A stretch of 64,000 nt of DNA from positions 496,001 to 560,000 of the forward strand of contig NZ_RBAM01000001.1 of assembly GCF_003626645.1 (NCBI RefSeq). Reading direction: 5' to 3'. The notes beneath the pieces are model-generated. The model saw only the letters and a list, made by a program, of their open reading frames with translations, did not search any database and was not told the DNA's origin. Source of the stretch: Streptomyces klenkii (lineage in GTDB: Bacteria > Actinomycetota > Actinomycetes > Streptomycetales > Streptomycetaceae). Both the position numbers and the translations under genes were made by a program. This document shows positions 6,501 through 16,500 of this stretch, piece after piece. How positions within the stretch are numbered: position 1 is the stretch's first letter; every line of letters begins with the position of its first letter.

Positions 6501-9377
6501 TCAGTGCGGCAGCCGGCGGTACGCGTCGACGTAGTTGCGCAGCAGGGCCTTGTGGGTGCCGTTGGCGATTCTGATGAGTGAGGGCTGGGCCTGGATGAGG
6601 TGGCCGAGGTTCTTCTCCATGATGCTCCTGCGGAGCTCCGCCCCTCTGCCCGTGGTGACGTACTGCTCGAACGGCTCCGGGTCCATTCCGGCGAGTTGCG
6701 CCAGCCTGGTGTCGTTCGGCACGTCGAAGACGAGCTCTGACAGGCCCATCGCGTCATCGGCCTTCACCTCGTAGAGGTTGATGACGCGCTTGCGCCACTC
6801 CTCACGGCGGGCGTGGCTCTGTGTGTAGGACTGGCGGAGCGCGACAACGCGTGTGCTGAGAGATCCCGTCCCGGGCGTGGCCAGGATGGCCTTGACGAGC
6901 CTGTCGCCATCGGTGACGACGGAGCAGTCGGGGGCGAACACCCTGTTGTCCTTGTCCTCGCCTCGGGCCTTCCCGAGAGACTTCGCCAGGGCTTCTCCTT
7001 CCTGGTCGCCCGTGCCGAAGCTGACGCCGTCCTCCAGGCCGGTGAGGCCGTCGAGGAGCTTGATGAAGGTGTTGGGTTCCGGGAAGTAGACGGTCCTGGG
7101 GTCGACCTCCGCCATGGCGACGCGGACGTCCCGGTCCATCGCGGTGGCGATGTCCACCCGCGGATCGCCGCCTTCGGGGAGGCGGTAGCCGCCGCTGAAG
7201 AGGTCGGGCCAGTTCTTCTGCCGCAGCCGGTCCGCCGCGGCGTCGAACAGCGGGGTGCCCTGGGGGGTCTTGAGCGCGATCACATCGGCGTCGCCGGTGT
7301 GGAAGTAGATTCGCTTGTATCCCTCGCCGCCGGCGTGCAGCGCCTCGGCGAAGTCCCGCGCCTGATCGCTCCCGGCGATGGCCTGCCGTATGGCGCCGTA
7401 GGGGATGGTCTTCTGATCGCTGAGGCTTTTGCTGCCGTTCGGCGCGCGCCAGAGGAAGGAGAGGACCGCGACCGGGAAGCCGGGTTTCTCCCGTTTCCAT
7501 GCGTCGGCAAAGTCCTTGATGATCTGCTTCTGCCGGCTGACGCGCTTCTCGCGCTCGGCGTTGCTCTCGCCGTAGGGGTAGCCCTCGTTGAGCCCGATGA
7601 CGAGCGCACACCCTTGCCTCGTCGCGGTCGCCTCGTCGCGGTAGCGGCGTGCCAGGGTGAGCAGCTTCTGATGGTCGTTGACCTTGGCCGGGACCATGGC
7701 GACGAAGCCCACGTCCCCCGTAAGGGGTTCGGGGCTGCCGACCGCCTCCCCCGCGTACACGTCCGTGATCGTCTCCCAGGGCGTCTTGCCGGCGGCCGAG
7801 GTCCCGGCCCGGGCCTGGTTGACGATCGCCCGTGCCTGCTTCCGCTGCTCCTCGGGCAGGCTGTCGGGGCTCATCCATCGGGGCCGGGAGGTCTCGGCCG
7901 GTTTGCCCGGGCTGCGATGGCACGCGCGCTGCTCGACCAGCTGGCCCTGCTCCAGGCGGGCGGCGCCGATCCTGTCCCGGTGGTCCCGCACGTCGGCCGC
8001 CGCGTCCCGGTCGACGGTGCTCAGGAACGTCGCCAGGGCGTCCAGGAAAGAAGTGTTGCGCCTGTAGACGAAGCTGCTCTCGCCGGCGAAGAGACGGTGA
8101 GGGATGTCCTTGCGGGGCACGGCCAGATGGAGAATGCGTTCCACCCTCGTCAGCGCGACGTAGGCGATGCGGTGCCGGAAGCCCAGGTCGCGGGCGATGG
8201 CGACCTCGGTGACGCCGCGCACGCGCTTGCGCTGCTGCCAGGTGGACGCGGCATTGCGCAGGGCGGTGCGGCTGTCGGCGTCCCGCCGGCCCGCGCGTAC
8301 GACCGCGCGGGCGTGGTGGTCGAAGGCCACCCGCTCGGCCCGTACGTCGGCAGGGGAGGGCGAGATCCGCCGGCCCTTCTTCCGCACCACCATGCCGTCA
8401 ATCCACTCCAGGGCCACGTCGCTGCCGTGGGTGCGGATCTCCTCCCAGTCGATGCCGCGCAGCACGACGAGTCCTCCATCCGTCTCCGCGACCGGGAGCG
8501 GGTGGAGATACCTCAGGAACGCCTCGTTGCACGTCGCGGTGTAGAACGCCTTGCGCTCCTGGCGCGTCTCGGACTTCCCGGTCTCGCGTACGTGCACCGG
8601 GCCCGGATCCTTCATGCTGACCGCGTAGCCGGTGCCGTACCTCTCGCGGAACAGCCGCTCGGTCTCGGCCAGCGCGGCCTGCTTGATCCTGTCGCGTTCG
8701 GCCTCGTCGTGACCCGTGTCGTCCATGGTCCCGGCCAGGGCGTGCGCGGCGTGGACCAGCTCGTGCGCGAGGACCATTTCGGGAGCCGTGGCCACGTCGT
8801 CGGAGAGCAGCAGCACCCGTGGGTGGAAGGAGACGACCGAGTACGCGCCCCGGCCGTTGTAGAGCGGCCCCTTGAGCCTGGAGTTCAGCGACCACTGGGC
8901 GGGGGCGCCGTCCGTGGCCTGCGCGATGATGACGTTGATCCCCGCGAGCTCCTGCTGCGCCGGTTTGTGATCGCTCTTCCGGGAGCCGCCGTGGCGGTAC
9001 AGGATCCGCGTGCTGATGCCTGCGTCCTGGTCCTCCGGCCCGCCGTAGGTGCCGTCCGGGTCGGGCAGTGGATGGGCGTGGCCCAGGAACTCGACGAGGC
9101 GCTTGCCCGCTTCGGAGGACTCGATCCGCCGGAGCAGGAAGTCGATCTCCTTTATGTAGTCCTTGGCGTTCAGTTCGAGGTCGGGCTCGGGGTTGGAGTC
9201 GGCCTCGCGTACGTCGAGCACGTCCGGGTCCGTACATACGGCGATGCCGGGCCGTATCACGGTCAGGGGCAGCGACTCGCCGCCGAGCCAGGCGATCTCG
9301 ATGCGGGACTCCTTGGCCGACCGGACCGGCCGTGGCGGTATCAGGCGGGTGAGGTCGAGCCCTGTGAGGCGACGCAT
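6501..9377 (-). CDS. 958-aa protein with N-terminal M91-like zinc peptidase motif and unknown C-terminal enzyme-like region
   Basis: The N-terminal half has HELVHAAH at residues 205-212 (HExxH plus a third His), within a segment rich in conserved-looking acidic residues. This is reminiscent of M91/NleD-type effector metallopeptidases. The middle and C-terminal part, about residues 520-800, contains long alternating strand/helix sequence and YFHTGDADVIAL near residue 692, which could be a DxD sugar-nucleotide site; that second assignment is speculative. There is no signal peptide or membrane segment. ATG 9377 has AAAGGA ten bases upstream. It is the last gene of the large minus-strand operon, separated from the preceding gene by a 17-bp tandem repeat. 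I infer an enzymatic payload or processing subunit for the other proteins. Confidence 0.6.
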   Translation of the reverse strand: MRRLTGLDLTRLIPPRPVRSAKESRIEIAWLGGESLPLTVIRPGIAVCTDPDVLDVREADSNPEPDLELNAKDYIKEIDFLLRRIESSEAGKRLVEFLGHAHPLPDPDGTYGGPEDQDAGISTRILYRHGGSRKSDHKPAQQELAGINVIIAQATDGAPAQWSLNSRLKGPLYNGRGAYSVVSFHPRVLLLSDDVATAPEMVLAHELVHAAHALAGTMDDTGHDEAERDRIKQAALAETERLFRERYGTGYAVSMKDPGPVHVRETGKSETRQERKAFYTATCNEAFLRYLHPLPVAETDGGLVVLRGIDWEEIRTHGSDVALEWIDGMVVRKKGRRISPSPADVRAERVAFDHHARAVVRAGRRDADSRTALRNAASTWQQRKRVRGVTEVAIARDLGFRHRIAYVALTRVERILHLAVPRKDIPHRLFAGESSFVYRRNTSFLDALATFLSTVDRDAAADVRDHRDRIGAARLEQGQLVEQRACHRSPGKPAETSRPRWMSPDSLPEEQRKQARAIVNQARAGTSAAGKTPWETITDVYAGEAVGSPEPLTGDVGFVAMVPAKVNDHQKLLTLARRYRDEATATRQGCALVIGLNEGYPYGESNAEREKRVSRQKQIIKDFADAWKREKPGFPVAVLSFLWRAPNGSKSLSDQKTIPYGAIRQAIAGSDQARDFAEALHAGGEGYKRIYFHTGDADVIALKTPQGTPLFDAAADRLRQKNWPDLFSGGYRLPEGGDPRVDIATAMDRDVRVAMAEVDPRTVYFPEPNTFIKLLDGLTGLEDGVSFGTGDQEGEALAKSLGKARGEDKDNRVFAPDCSVVTDGDRLVKAILATPGTGSLSTRVVALRQSYTQSHARREEWRKRVINLYEVKADDAMGLSELVFDVPNDTRLAQLAGMDPEPFEQYVTTGRGAELRRSIMEKNLGHLIQAQPSLIRIANGTHKALLRNYVDAYRRLPH

Positions 9378-9395
9378 GACGGGGGTGTTTCCTTT

Positions 9396-9515
9396 CGGGG
9401 GAGCCCGCGGGGCGGGGGAGCCGGCGGGCCGGGGAAGTTCGCGGGTCGGGGGAGTCCGAGGGTCGAGAGAGTCCGCGGGTCGGAGGAATCCGAGTGTCGA
9501 GGGAGTCCGCGGGGG
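9396..9515. repeat. degenerate 17-bp tandem repeat between two operon genes
   Basis: About six to seven copies of a unit close to GGTCGGGGGAGTCCGAG follow each other without interruption in the intergenic gap. The four copies nearest 9515 differ by only two to four bases; those nearer 9396 are more degenerate. The purine-rich strand is the plus strand, while the genes run on the minus strand. A minisatellite of this kind may vary in copy number between strains and could affect expression of the downstream 958-residue protein. Confidence 0.8.
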
Positions 9516-9518
9516 ATT

Positions 9519-11261
9519 TCAGTCCGTGATGACCAGGACGGCCCGTGCCTGCCGGGCGTCGGTGGTCAGGACCAGGGAGGCGGCGACGCCGGCCGCCGTC
9601 GGCGCGGTGTACCGCAGGGAGATCTTTTCGACGGCGGGCAGCAGGGTCGGCAGTCCCGCCGTCGGCGAGCCCGTCGCGGGCAGCAGGGGAGCGAGTGCCT
9701 CCCCGAGCGTGATGCCTTCCTGGGCGGCCCAGGTCGCGGTCCAGCTCGTCGCGTCCGGATCCTTGTCCGCCACGAGGTCCAGCTCCATCAGCGACGACTC
9801 AGGGCCGCTGAGGAGGAGGGAACCGGTGGCCTCGACTTCGGACGGGCCGTCCCCCGTGTTGATCCGCGTGGTGAGGTGGGCGCGGGCCCGCAGCCCGGCG
9901 GGCAGGGGGAACTCGGCGGATCCCGCCGCGGCGAACAGCCGTCCGGACGGCGTGGGGACGACCTCGAAGCACAAGTCCCGCAACGTCAGCTCCGCCAGGG
10001 AGGCGGGCAGGCCGCTGCCCAGGGTCTGCTCGGTCCAGGCGCTGATGTCGCGCAAGGCGATGCGGTCCGCCTCCACGGTCAGTCCCCAGCCCTGGGCGGT
10101 CCTGCCGGCCTTCACGCCGATCCGGGTTCCGCCCACGACGAGGGTGCCCGCCAGGGTGACCTCAAGTGTGCGGTCCCCGCCGCCGGACACCAGCACCGTC
10201 TGGTCCTCGATCCGTACGCCCGCGACCTCCAGGGGGCTCAGGAGTTCTGCCGCGACGACGTAGGCGCCTTCCCGGAGGTCGCACAGGAACGAGACCCGCC
10301 CCATGCCGTTCTTGGCGAGGTCGGGCGCGGCGTGTTCGAAGAGTGCGCTGCCGTCGGCGAGTTCGCCGTGCGCCGTCAAGGCGGGCAGCTCGACCGTGAC
10401 GGCGCTTTCCAGGCCGCCCACGGACAGATGTCCGCTCAGCTCGACCGACAGCCCTCCCCAGCCGTCCTGCCGGGCGGCGGAGTCCAGAGCGATCCGCGCC
10501 CGTACCCGGCTGAGCGTCGCGCCCGCCGGCAGCGGCCATTCGTGCGCGAGGTCGACCTCCAGCGCTCCGGTCACCCGCCCGTCCCCAGGGGCGTACGAGA
10601 CGGTGACCTCGCGGAGCGCGGGCAGCGCCGAGGCGAGGAGCTCCTGCCACTCCGCGGGGAAGTGCTCGGTGACGGCGTCCGCGCCCGTGCAGCCCGGCAG
10701 GTCCGCCATGTGCCGCAAGGAGGGCAGGGAGAGCCCGTCGGGGAAGCGGGCGGACACCGTGAAGGTGCCTTCGTGCACGGAGGCGAGGAACAGCACCGGC
10801 TCGTCGAGGCCGGGCAGCTCCCAGCGGGCTCCCGCGACGACGGGCGTCCGCTCCTGCTCCGCCGCCTCCTTGTCCGTACGGGGTGTGGCGTCGAGGACGA
10901 CGACGGGCGACTGCGCGCCCAGGGCCTGAAGCGGGCTCAGGTCGTACGCGGGGAAGGGCTCGGGAAGCCGCCACTTCGGGGCGTCCACGACCAGTACGCA
11001 TCCCACGACCGTCCGGCCCGACGTGTCGGTCAGGAACTCCGCCACGGCCGGGCAGGGCTCCGGTCCGAGGGCGGGCACGGCGCAGTGCCCTCGCAGCGTC
11101 ATGCTCTCCGCGGTGAATTCCGCGTCCGAGAAGTTCAGCCCGGGGGAGCCGAGATACGCGGAGAACGCGTCACGGACCGCGGAGTCGGCGAACTCCTCGG
11201 CCTTGAGCAGCAGACTTCCGTTCCGTGCCCTCTCGGCTATTTGTTCAACGGACAGTGGCAT
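9519..11261 (-). CDS. beta-rich protein of unknown function (DUF6603-operon member)
   Basis: About 580 residues from ATG 11261; a GTG at 11294 would add eleven residues. The sequence is dominated by alternating hydrophobic strands and tandem stretches such as GALEVDLAHEWPLPAGATL and LTLRDLCFEVVPTPSGRLF, typical of large beta-sandwich or beta-solenoid proteins. No catalytic motif, signal peptide or transmembrane helix is visible. The style resembles parts of DUF6603 proteins, and a DUF6603-like gene heads this operon. About 115 bases separate it from the glycine-rich gene upstream, so it may also have its own promoter. I cannot assign a function. Confidence 0.7.
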   Translation of the reverse strand: MPLSVEQIAERARNGSLLLKAEEFADSAVRDAFSAYLGSPGLNFSDAEFTAESMTLRGHCAVPALGPEPCPAVAEFLTDTSGRTVVGCVLVVDAPKWRLPEPFPAYDLSPLQALGAQSPVVVLDATPRTDKEAAEQERTPVVAGARWELPGLDEPVLFLASVHEGTFTVSARFPDGLSLPSLRHMADLPGCTGADAVTEHFPAEWQELLASALPALREVTVSYAPGDGRVTGALEVDLAHEWPLPAGATLSRVRARIALDSAARQDGWGGLSVELSGHLSVGGLESAVTVELPALTAHGELADGSALFEHAAPDLAKNGMGRVSFLCDLREGAYVVAAELLSPLEVAGVRIEDQTVLVSGGGDRTLEVTLAGTLVVGGTRIGVKAGRTAQGWGLTVEADRIALRDISAWTEQTLGSGLPASLAELTLRDLCFEVVPTPSGRLFAAAGSAEFPLPAGLRARAHLTTRINTGDGPSEVEATGSLLLSGPESSLMELDLVADKDPDATSWTATWAAQEGITLGEALAPLLPATGSPTAGLPTLLPAVEKISLRYTAPTAAGVAASLVLTTDARQARAVLVITD

Positions 11262-11375
11262 TGCTGAATTCCGTCCTCGATGTTTTGTCGTCACTTACGG
11301 AGCAAGGCTTTGCAATGGGGGAGTCAGGGTGCGCGCGCTGCGCCGTGCCCGGCCGCCCGGTTCACGCGGGGCAGT

Positions 11376-12503
11376 TCACGTGGGGAACACGTGGTTTCCC
11401 CACGCGATGGTGACCCTCGCGGCGTCGGTGTTGTTCACGTCGGCGGAGATGAGCGTGGCCCTGGCGGCGTCGAAGTAGCTGTCGCCGCCGGTACCGCCTC
11501 GGCCGCCTTGGCCGCCGGCGCCTCCACCGCCACCGCCGCCGGCACCGCCGCCGGAGAACAGGCCCAGAGCCCCACCGCCCCAGCCTCCGCCACCGCCTCC
11601 GCCACCACCGAAACCGGCTTGCCCCGCGGCTCCGTCGGCTGTCCGGGACTGCGTGCTCCCGTTAGCGCCTCCCCGGCCGCCCTCGCCACCGGAGCCACCG
11701 TCACCCCCCGAGGCGCCGGCACCGCCGGCGTTCATTCCGGACGATCCTCCGCGTCCTCCGGTACCACCTTGCCGGCCGCTTCCTTTGCTTCCGTCGCCGG
11801 TGTCGTTGCCCGCGCCGGTACCACCTTCGCCCGCGCTGGAGGTCGTTCCCGCGTCTCCGCCGCCTCCACCGGAACCGGCGTTGTACAGGCCCCACTTCCA
11901 GCCGTTGCCGCCGCGTTCGCCGCCGCTGCCGCTCTCTCCCACCGACCCCTGGCCACCCGGCCGGCCGTGGGCGACAGGACCGCTGACGGAGGTGATGTGT
12001 CCGGCGTCCCCACCGGCGCCACCACCGCCCCCCTTCCCTCCGGAGCCGCCGGAGCCGCCGTACGCGATGCCGCTGGTCGAGCCCTGGGCACCGTTGACAC
12101 CGGTGTTCCCGCTGCCGCCCTGGCTGCCCGTCGCGCCCGCGTCTCCGCCGCTGCCCGCTCCCGCGATCAGCGTGTCGCCGTGGAAGACCTGCGCCGAGGC
12201 CGCTCTTGCGCCGTCGCGGGCGACGCGGACGCCGATGACGTCCCCGGGAGTGACGTAGAGCAGGGCTCGGATGTCGGCGCCCTTGCCCCCGCTCGCTCCG
12301 TCGGCATCGTTGCCCCCGGCGCCGCGGAGGTGCAGCGAGAGGATGGTGACGTGGTCCGGGACGGTGAACGTCTGTTTGTTGTCCGTGCCCACGTAGAAGA
12401 AGTCCTGGCTGTGGCCCGCCGGGTTGAGGATCCTCAGCCGGCCGTCGGCCGTGATGTTGCCGGAGGCCTTGAGGCGTCCGCCGATGGTGACTTTGCCGCT
12501 CAT
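11376..12503 (-). CDS. glycine-rich, adhesin/tail-fibre-like protein
   Basis: 375 residues. The N-terminus KVTIGGRLKASGNITADG is a short beta-helix-like repeat. Next, from about residue 40, is a strand-rich domain with QTFTVPDHVTILSLHLRG and VTPGDVIGVRVARDG. Then come about 230 residues with very high Gly content and a final strand, ARVTIAWGNHVFPT. The pattern resembles the glycine-rich domains of some phage receptor-binding proteins and ALK-type proteins, where polyglycine helices pack in a bundle. An adhesive or receptor-binding role is inferred. ATG 12503 overlaps the previous stop by four bases, and the N-terminal repeat matches the C-terminus of that upstream protein. Confidence 0.75.
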   Translation of the reverse strand: MSGKVTIGGRLKASGNITADGRLRILNPAGHSQDFFYVGTDNKQTFTVPDHVTILSLHLRGAGGNDADGASGGKGADIRALLYVTPGDVIGVRVARDGARAASAQVFHGDTLIAGAGSGGDAGATGSQGGSGNTGVNGAQGSTSGIAYGGSGGSGGKGGGGGAGGDAGHITSVSGPVAHGRPGGQGSVGESGSGGERGGNGWKWGLYNAGSGGGGGDAGTTSSAGEGGTGAGNDTGDGSKGSGRQGGTGGRGGSSGMNAGGAGASGGDGGSGGEGGRGGANGSTQSRTADGAAGQAGFGGGGGGGGGWGGGALGLFSGGGAGGGGGGGAGGQGGRGGTGGDSYFDAARATLISADVNNTDAARVTIAWGNHVFPT

Positions 12504-13558
12504 GCCAGCTTCCCCCGCAACGGCGTGCCCTTGGGGTCGAGGAACTGCGCGTCGGTCGTGATGTCGCCGGTCGCCTGGACGGCGCCGGTGACGTTCATGT
12601 CCTCGCCGATGGTGAGGTTGCCCGTCATGGTGACGTCCGCCTCGACGGAGAGGTTTTTCTTCGCGACCACGGCGTCGTGCACGGTGAGCGTGCCTGCTTG
12701 CCCGTGCAGGTCTCCGACCGTCAGCTGCGGGAGGACGGGCTCTTCGACGGCGACGGCCGTCGAGAGGTGGTGGGTGATCGTCTCACCGGAGCGCTTCAGC
12801 GTCACCCGGACCTGGAAGTGGGTGTCGCGGGTGAGGCCGGTGACGGGGAACTGCCACTTGTCCTGGCCGCTGAGCGGCCCCGCGTGCCGGCCGTCGAAGT
12901 AGATGTCGCAGTCGGCGTCGGACGGCGCGGTCCAGGTGAGGACGGCCTTCTGGCCCGGCGCGAGCAGAGTGACGGGGGTGGAGCCGGGGTTGCCGTTGGC
13001 GTCGGCCTCACGGACGACGAGGTCGCCGACCACGTCGGCCGTGAGGGCCTCGGCCGGCGGGTACTTGGCGAGCGGGACGGTGACCTGGTGGGTCTCCCAG
13101 GTCTCGCCGTTGTCGACGCTGACGGTCTCCCGGATGCGCAGCAGGGCCGTGCCCGCGAGGGCGTTGGCCTTGAAGTCCTTCAGGCGCAGGAGGAGCCCGT
13201 GGGTGGTGAGGGAGACGGACTCGCCGCTGACGGGGCGGACGGTGAGCGGCGTGCCGCCGGCGGTGAAGGCCGCCAGGTCGTCCTGGGGCAGGGTGAGGAG
13301 GACCCCGCTCTCGATCTCGTCGACGGTCCACTGGTCGGCCGGTTCGACGGTGGGGGCGACGCGGTGGCCCGCGGGCACGAGGTCCTGGGCGAGGTCGCCG
13401 GTGGGAAGCACGAGGAGGATCTGCTTGCACAGGACGGCCTCGGTGCCCGAGTTGGACACGACGACGTCGATGTGGGCCGGCCGGCCGGTGGCCAAGGGAG
13501 CCGGGAGGGTGGCCAGGCTGTAGGTCAGGCGGCTGGTGCCGCCGAGGTGGGTGCTCAT
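12500..13558 (-). CDS. beta-sandwich protein with C-terminal beta-helix repeat
   Basis: 352 residues. The first 150 residues look like an immunoglobulin-like domain (PAHIDVVVSNSGTEAVLCKQ). A fibronectin-like middle follows (APGQKAVLTWTAPSDADCDI and THFQVRVTLKRSGET). The C-terminal 80 residues repeat short strands such as NLTIGEDMNVTGAVQATGD, like trimeric tail-fibre shafts or bactofilin-type repeats. The same kind of repeat begins the next protein, suggesting that the two interact or assemble end to end. ATG 13558 has a GGAAACG site just upstream. No signal peptide. Function unknown; a structural or surface role is inferred. Confidence 0.72.
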   Translation of the reverse strand: MSTHLGGTSRLTYSLATLPAPLATGRPAHIDVVVSNSGTEAVLCKQILLVLPTGDLAQDLVPAGHRVAPTVEPADQWTVDEIESGVLLTLPQDDLAAFTAGGTPLTVRPVSGESVSLTTHGLLLRLKDFKANALAGTALLRIRETVSVDNGETWETHQVTVPLAKYPPAEALTADVVGDLVVREADANGNPGSTPVTLLAPGQKAVLTWTAPSDADCDIYFDGRHAGPLSGQDKWQFPVTGLTRDTHFQVRVTLKRSGETITHHLSTAVAVEEPVLPQLTVGDLHGQAGTLTVHDAVVAKKNLSVEADVTMTGNLTIGEDMNVTGAVQATGDITTDAQFLDPKGTPLRGKLA

Positions 13559-13587
13559 GGTGGCGTTTCCTTGGGTGCTTGCGGGAG

Positions 13588-16500
13588 TTACTCGGATGCG
13601 GTGTCGGCGTCGTCGATCTCGGCGTCGGCCTGCGGGAGCGGGCTGCGGGAGGTGAGCAGGCCGGAGCGGAGTACGGGGGCCCGGTCGTCCCAGCGCGGGG
13701 TGGTGCTCGCGGCCGAGGTGGGGAAGCGGGCCCAGGTGCCGTCGGCGGCACGCTCCGCCCAGGTCCACGTCTGGTCGTCGACGGTGCGCACCGGCAGGGC
13801 GACGGCGCCCTCCTGAAGGGCGGCTGCCGGGGTGAGCAGCGGCCCGGTGCGCAGGACGGTGCGCATGCGGTTCAGCGGTCCGTCGGTGAAACGGTGGGGG
13901 ATCTCCAGTGCCGTGGTGGGCAGCAGGTTCGTGGTGGCGTGCACGGGGGCGTGCGGGTCGACGAGCAAGGTCAGGTGCCGGGCGGCTCCGGCCGTGACGC
14001 GCAGGTGGGTTCCGTCACCGATGGCGGCGATGCGCGGGTGCGCGTCGGCCGGTGCGACCACGGTGCGCAGCACTCCGGGGTCGGTGTCGGCGAAGTAGCC
14101 CACCAGCCCGTCGCCGATGCGCCGTTGCTCGCCCAGGCGCACCGGCCAGGAGTAGCCGGTGAACTCCGGGCCCGGCGGTTCGTGGTCGAAGATGTGCTGC
14201 CAGCCCGGGTCGGTGGGCGGCGGTCCGTCCAGGTCCAGGTGGAGGCGGCAGCGGACGAGGGCCAGCGGGCGCCCGGCGAGCGCGGCCGAGGCGGCGCCCG
14301 CGGTGGGCACGATGTCCACCAGCGAGGTCTCCAGGAGATCCATGGCGGCGGGCAGCGGGCTGCTGTCCGTGCCGGTGCCCTGGAGCCAGGTGACGAGCGT
14401 GTGCAGGTGGGGGAAGGCGGTGCGCAGGGCGTCGAGGCCGGCGGGGACGCCACCGGGCAGCGGCGTCCACACCGCTTCCCGGGCCGGCCGGCCGATCCGG
14501 TACGCCCAGCGCAGCAGGCCGAGGGCGGTGCCGTCGGGTGCGTACACCGTGAGCGAGCCGTCGACCAGGTTGGGGACGATCCAGCCGGCGAGCGGATTGC
14601 CGTCGTCCAGGTGGGTGGCCGGGTCCGTGCCACGGGCGGCGTCCATGAGGTCCAGCCCCAGACGCGCGGCCTGCGGCAGGCGCGGCGGCAGCTGGATGAC
14701 GTGCTCGGGAGCCGCCCCCAGAGCCTCGGGGACGCGCTGCGGGCGCAGCGCGTCGGCCACCACCGGGTGCCGGAGGCCGCTCGCCCCGCCGGTGCCCGCC
14801 GGGGTGATGACGTCCAGAGAGCGCCCGAAGGAGTCCACCAGGGTCAGCCTGAGGAAGCGGAACTGACCTGCGCGCAGCTGCTGGAAGCCGGAGTCCGGCC
14901 AGCCTTCGAAGGGCACTGGCAGGGGGCCCGGGTCGGGGCTGGTGCGGTAGGCGTCACCGATCAGCTCCACCAGCTCCGGCGGCGCGCCCAGCGGCGGGAC
15001 GCCCTGGCCGGGGTCCTGGCCGATGAGCATGTCGCGCAGCCCCGCCAGAGAGCTGGACAGCACGTCCCCACGAGCCACCCGGTCGGCCAGCGCGTCGCAG
15101 TGGGGGGAGAGTTCGGGGTCCTCGGGCGCGTACTGCCGGAGCTGGTCGGCCAGGCTCCGCGGCAGGTGGTCACTGAGCAGCGTCCGGCCGGTGTAGGTGC
15201 GCGCGGCCTCGGGGAGGGGCTGCGGGCAGGTGTAGTGGTCGCCGTCGAACTCCCACTGGTCGTGCGGGAGAGGGTGGTATTCGACCTCCCAGAGCAGGTG
15301 GAGGGGGTGCCACGGCTGTTCCCAGGGATCGTTGCCGAAGGCCGGGGCGGTGCCGGTGCGCGGAGTCGCTGCTCCTGTGTCCGCCGGGCTGCCCGCCGGG
15401 CGCGCGGCGGCGCCGCTCGGGTCGAGCAGGAACGCTTCGCGCAGCAGGGCGCGGGCGGAGTCCGGCATGGCGGAGTGCTCGCCGGCGCCGAGGTCGAGCG
15501 TGTTGCACGCGAGGTCCGGCCGCTCGGCGGTGAACACCGCGTCGGTACCGGGGAGTTGTACGGAGGTCACGATCCGGTCGCCGAATCGGCAGCGCAGCGT
15601 CGCGTCGTCCGAGACGGGCAGGGTGCCGGCGCCCTGGAGAACGACGGCCGGGTCCAGGGCTCGGTGGAAGGGGGCCGGGGCCACACGCTTGAGGCCCCAG
15701 CCGGCGGGCAGGCCGTGTGCCCGGGCGTACTGGCGGACCGATTCCGTCAGTTGCGCGGGCGTGTCTCCGCCGGGGAGGGCGGACCGGAGGCGCTCGGCCG
15801 CTTCCCGGCCGGCGCGTACGCGCGCTGCGAGGCTGCCCTCGCGCCCGGGGTCGAGCTCTTGCGTCAGCTGCTGGTGGTGGTAGCCGCGCGGCAGTACGGG
15901 CAGGCCCTGGAGGCGCCACATGCCGTACAGCCTCCGGCGCAGCCCGGCCAGTTCGCGCTCCGCCCGGTCGTAGGCGTGCTGCGCGGCGTTCAGGGCGGCC
16001 TCGACGGACCGGGCCCGGCGCTCGTCCTCGGGGGAGGCGGCCTCTTCCGCGGTGCCGGGCGGCACCGCGTGCCAGGCGTACGAGGCCGTGCCCTCGCCGA
16101 AGCCGGCGGCGAGCAGGATGTCGGTGAGGCGGTGCGCGTTGTCCGGGTCGTCCGCCCGGGTGAGGGTGTTGGACTGGAGCTGGTCGAACAGCGCGGGCGC
16201 GAGGGTGAGGGACGGGTCGGTGGCCGCCTTGTCGGCGGTCAGGGCGGTGAACGCGGAACGGGCACTGTCGGCGACGGCCACGGTCGGGTCGGGCCGCTGC
16301 TCGCCGGAGGGGTCGTAGTGGGGCAGCACGCTGTGGACGCGGCCGGTGTAGACGGTGCGGGTGCCCGGGGGCGGGGTGCCGTCCGCCTGCCAGCCCAGGG
16401 TGGCTTCCAGGGCCTCGCGCGCCCGCGGGTCGGCGAGCGGGTCGTCGGAGGCCGACGCGTGCCAGCCGACGACCTGGTAGCCCAGGCGATCGAACCGGTG

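Noticed and set aside
6813..11267. A 1484-codon open frame on the plus strand, antisense to the large operon
   Set aside because: It is low-complexity, Val/Gly/Arg-rich translation typical of the strand opposite a high-GC gene; the minus strand has proper starts, overlaps and motifs.
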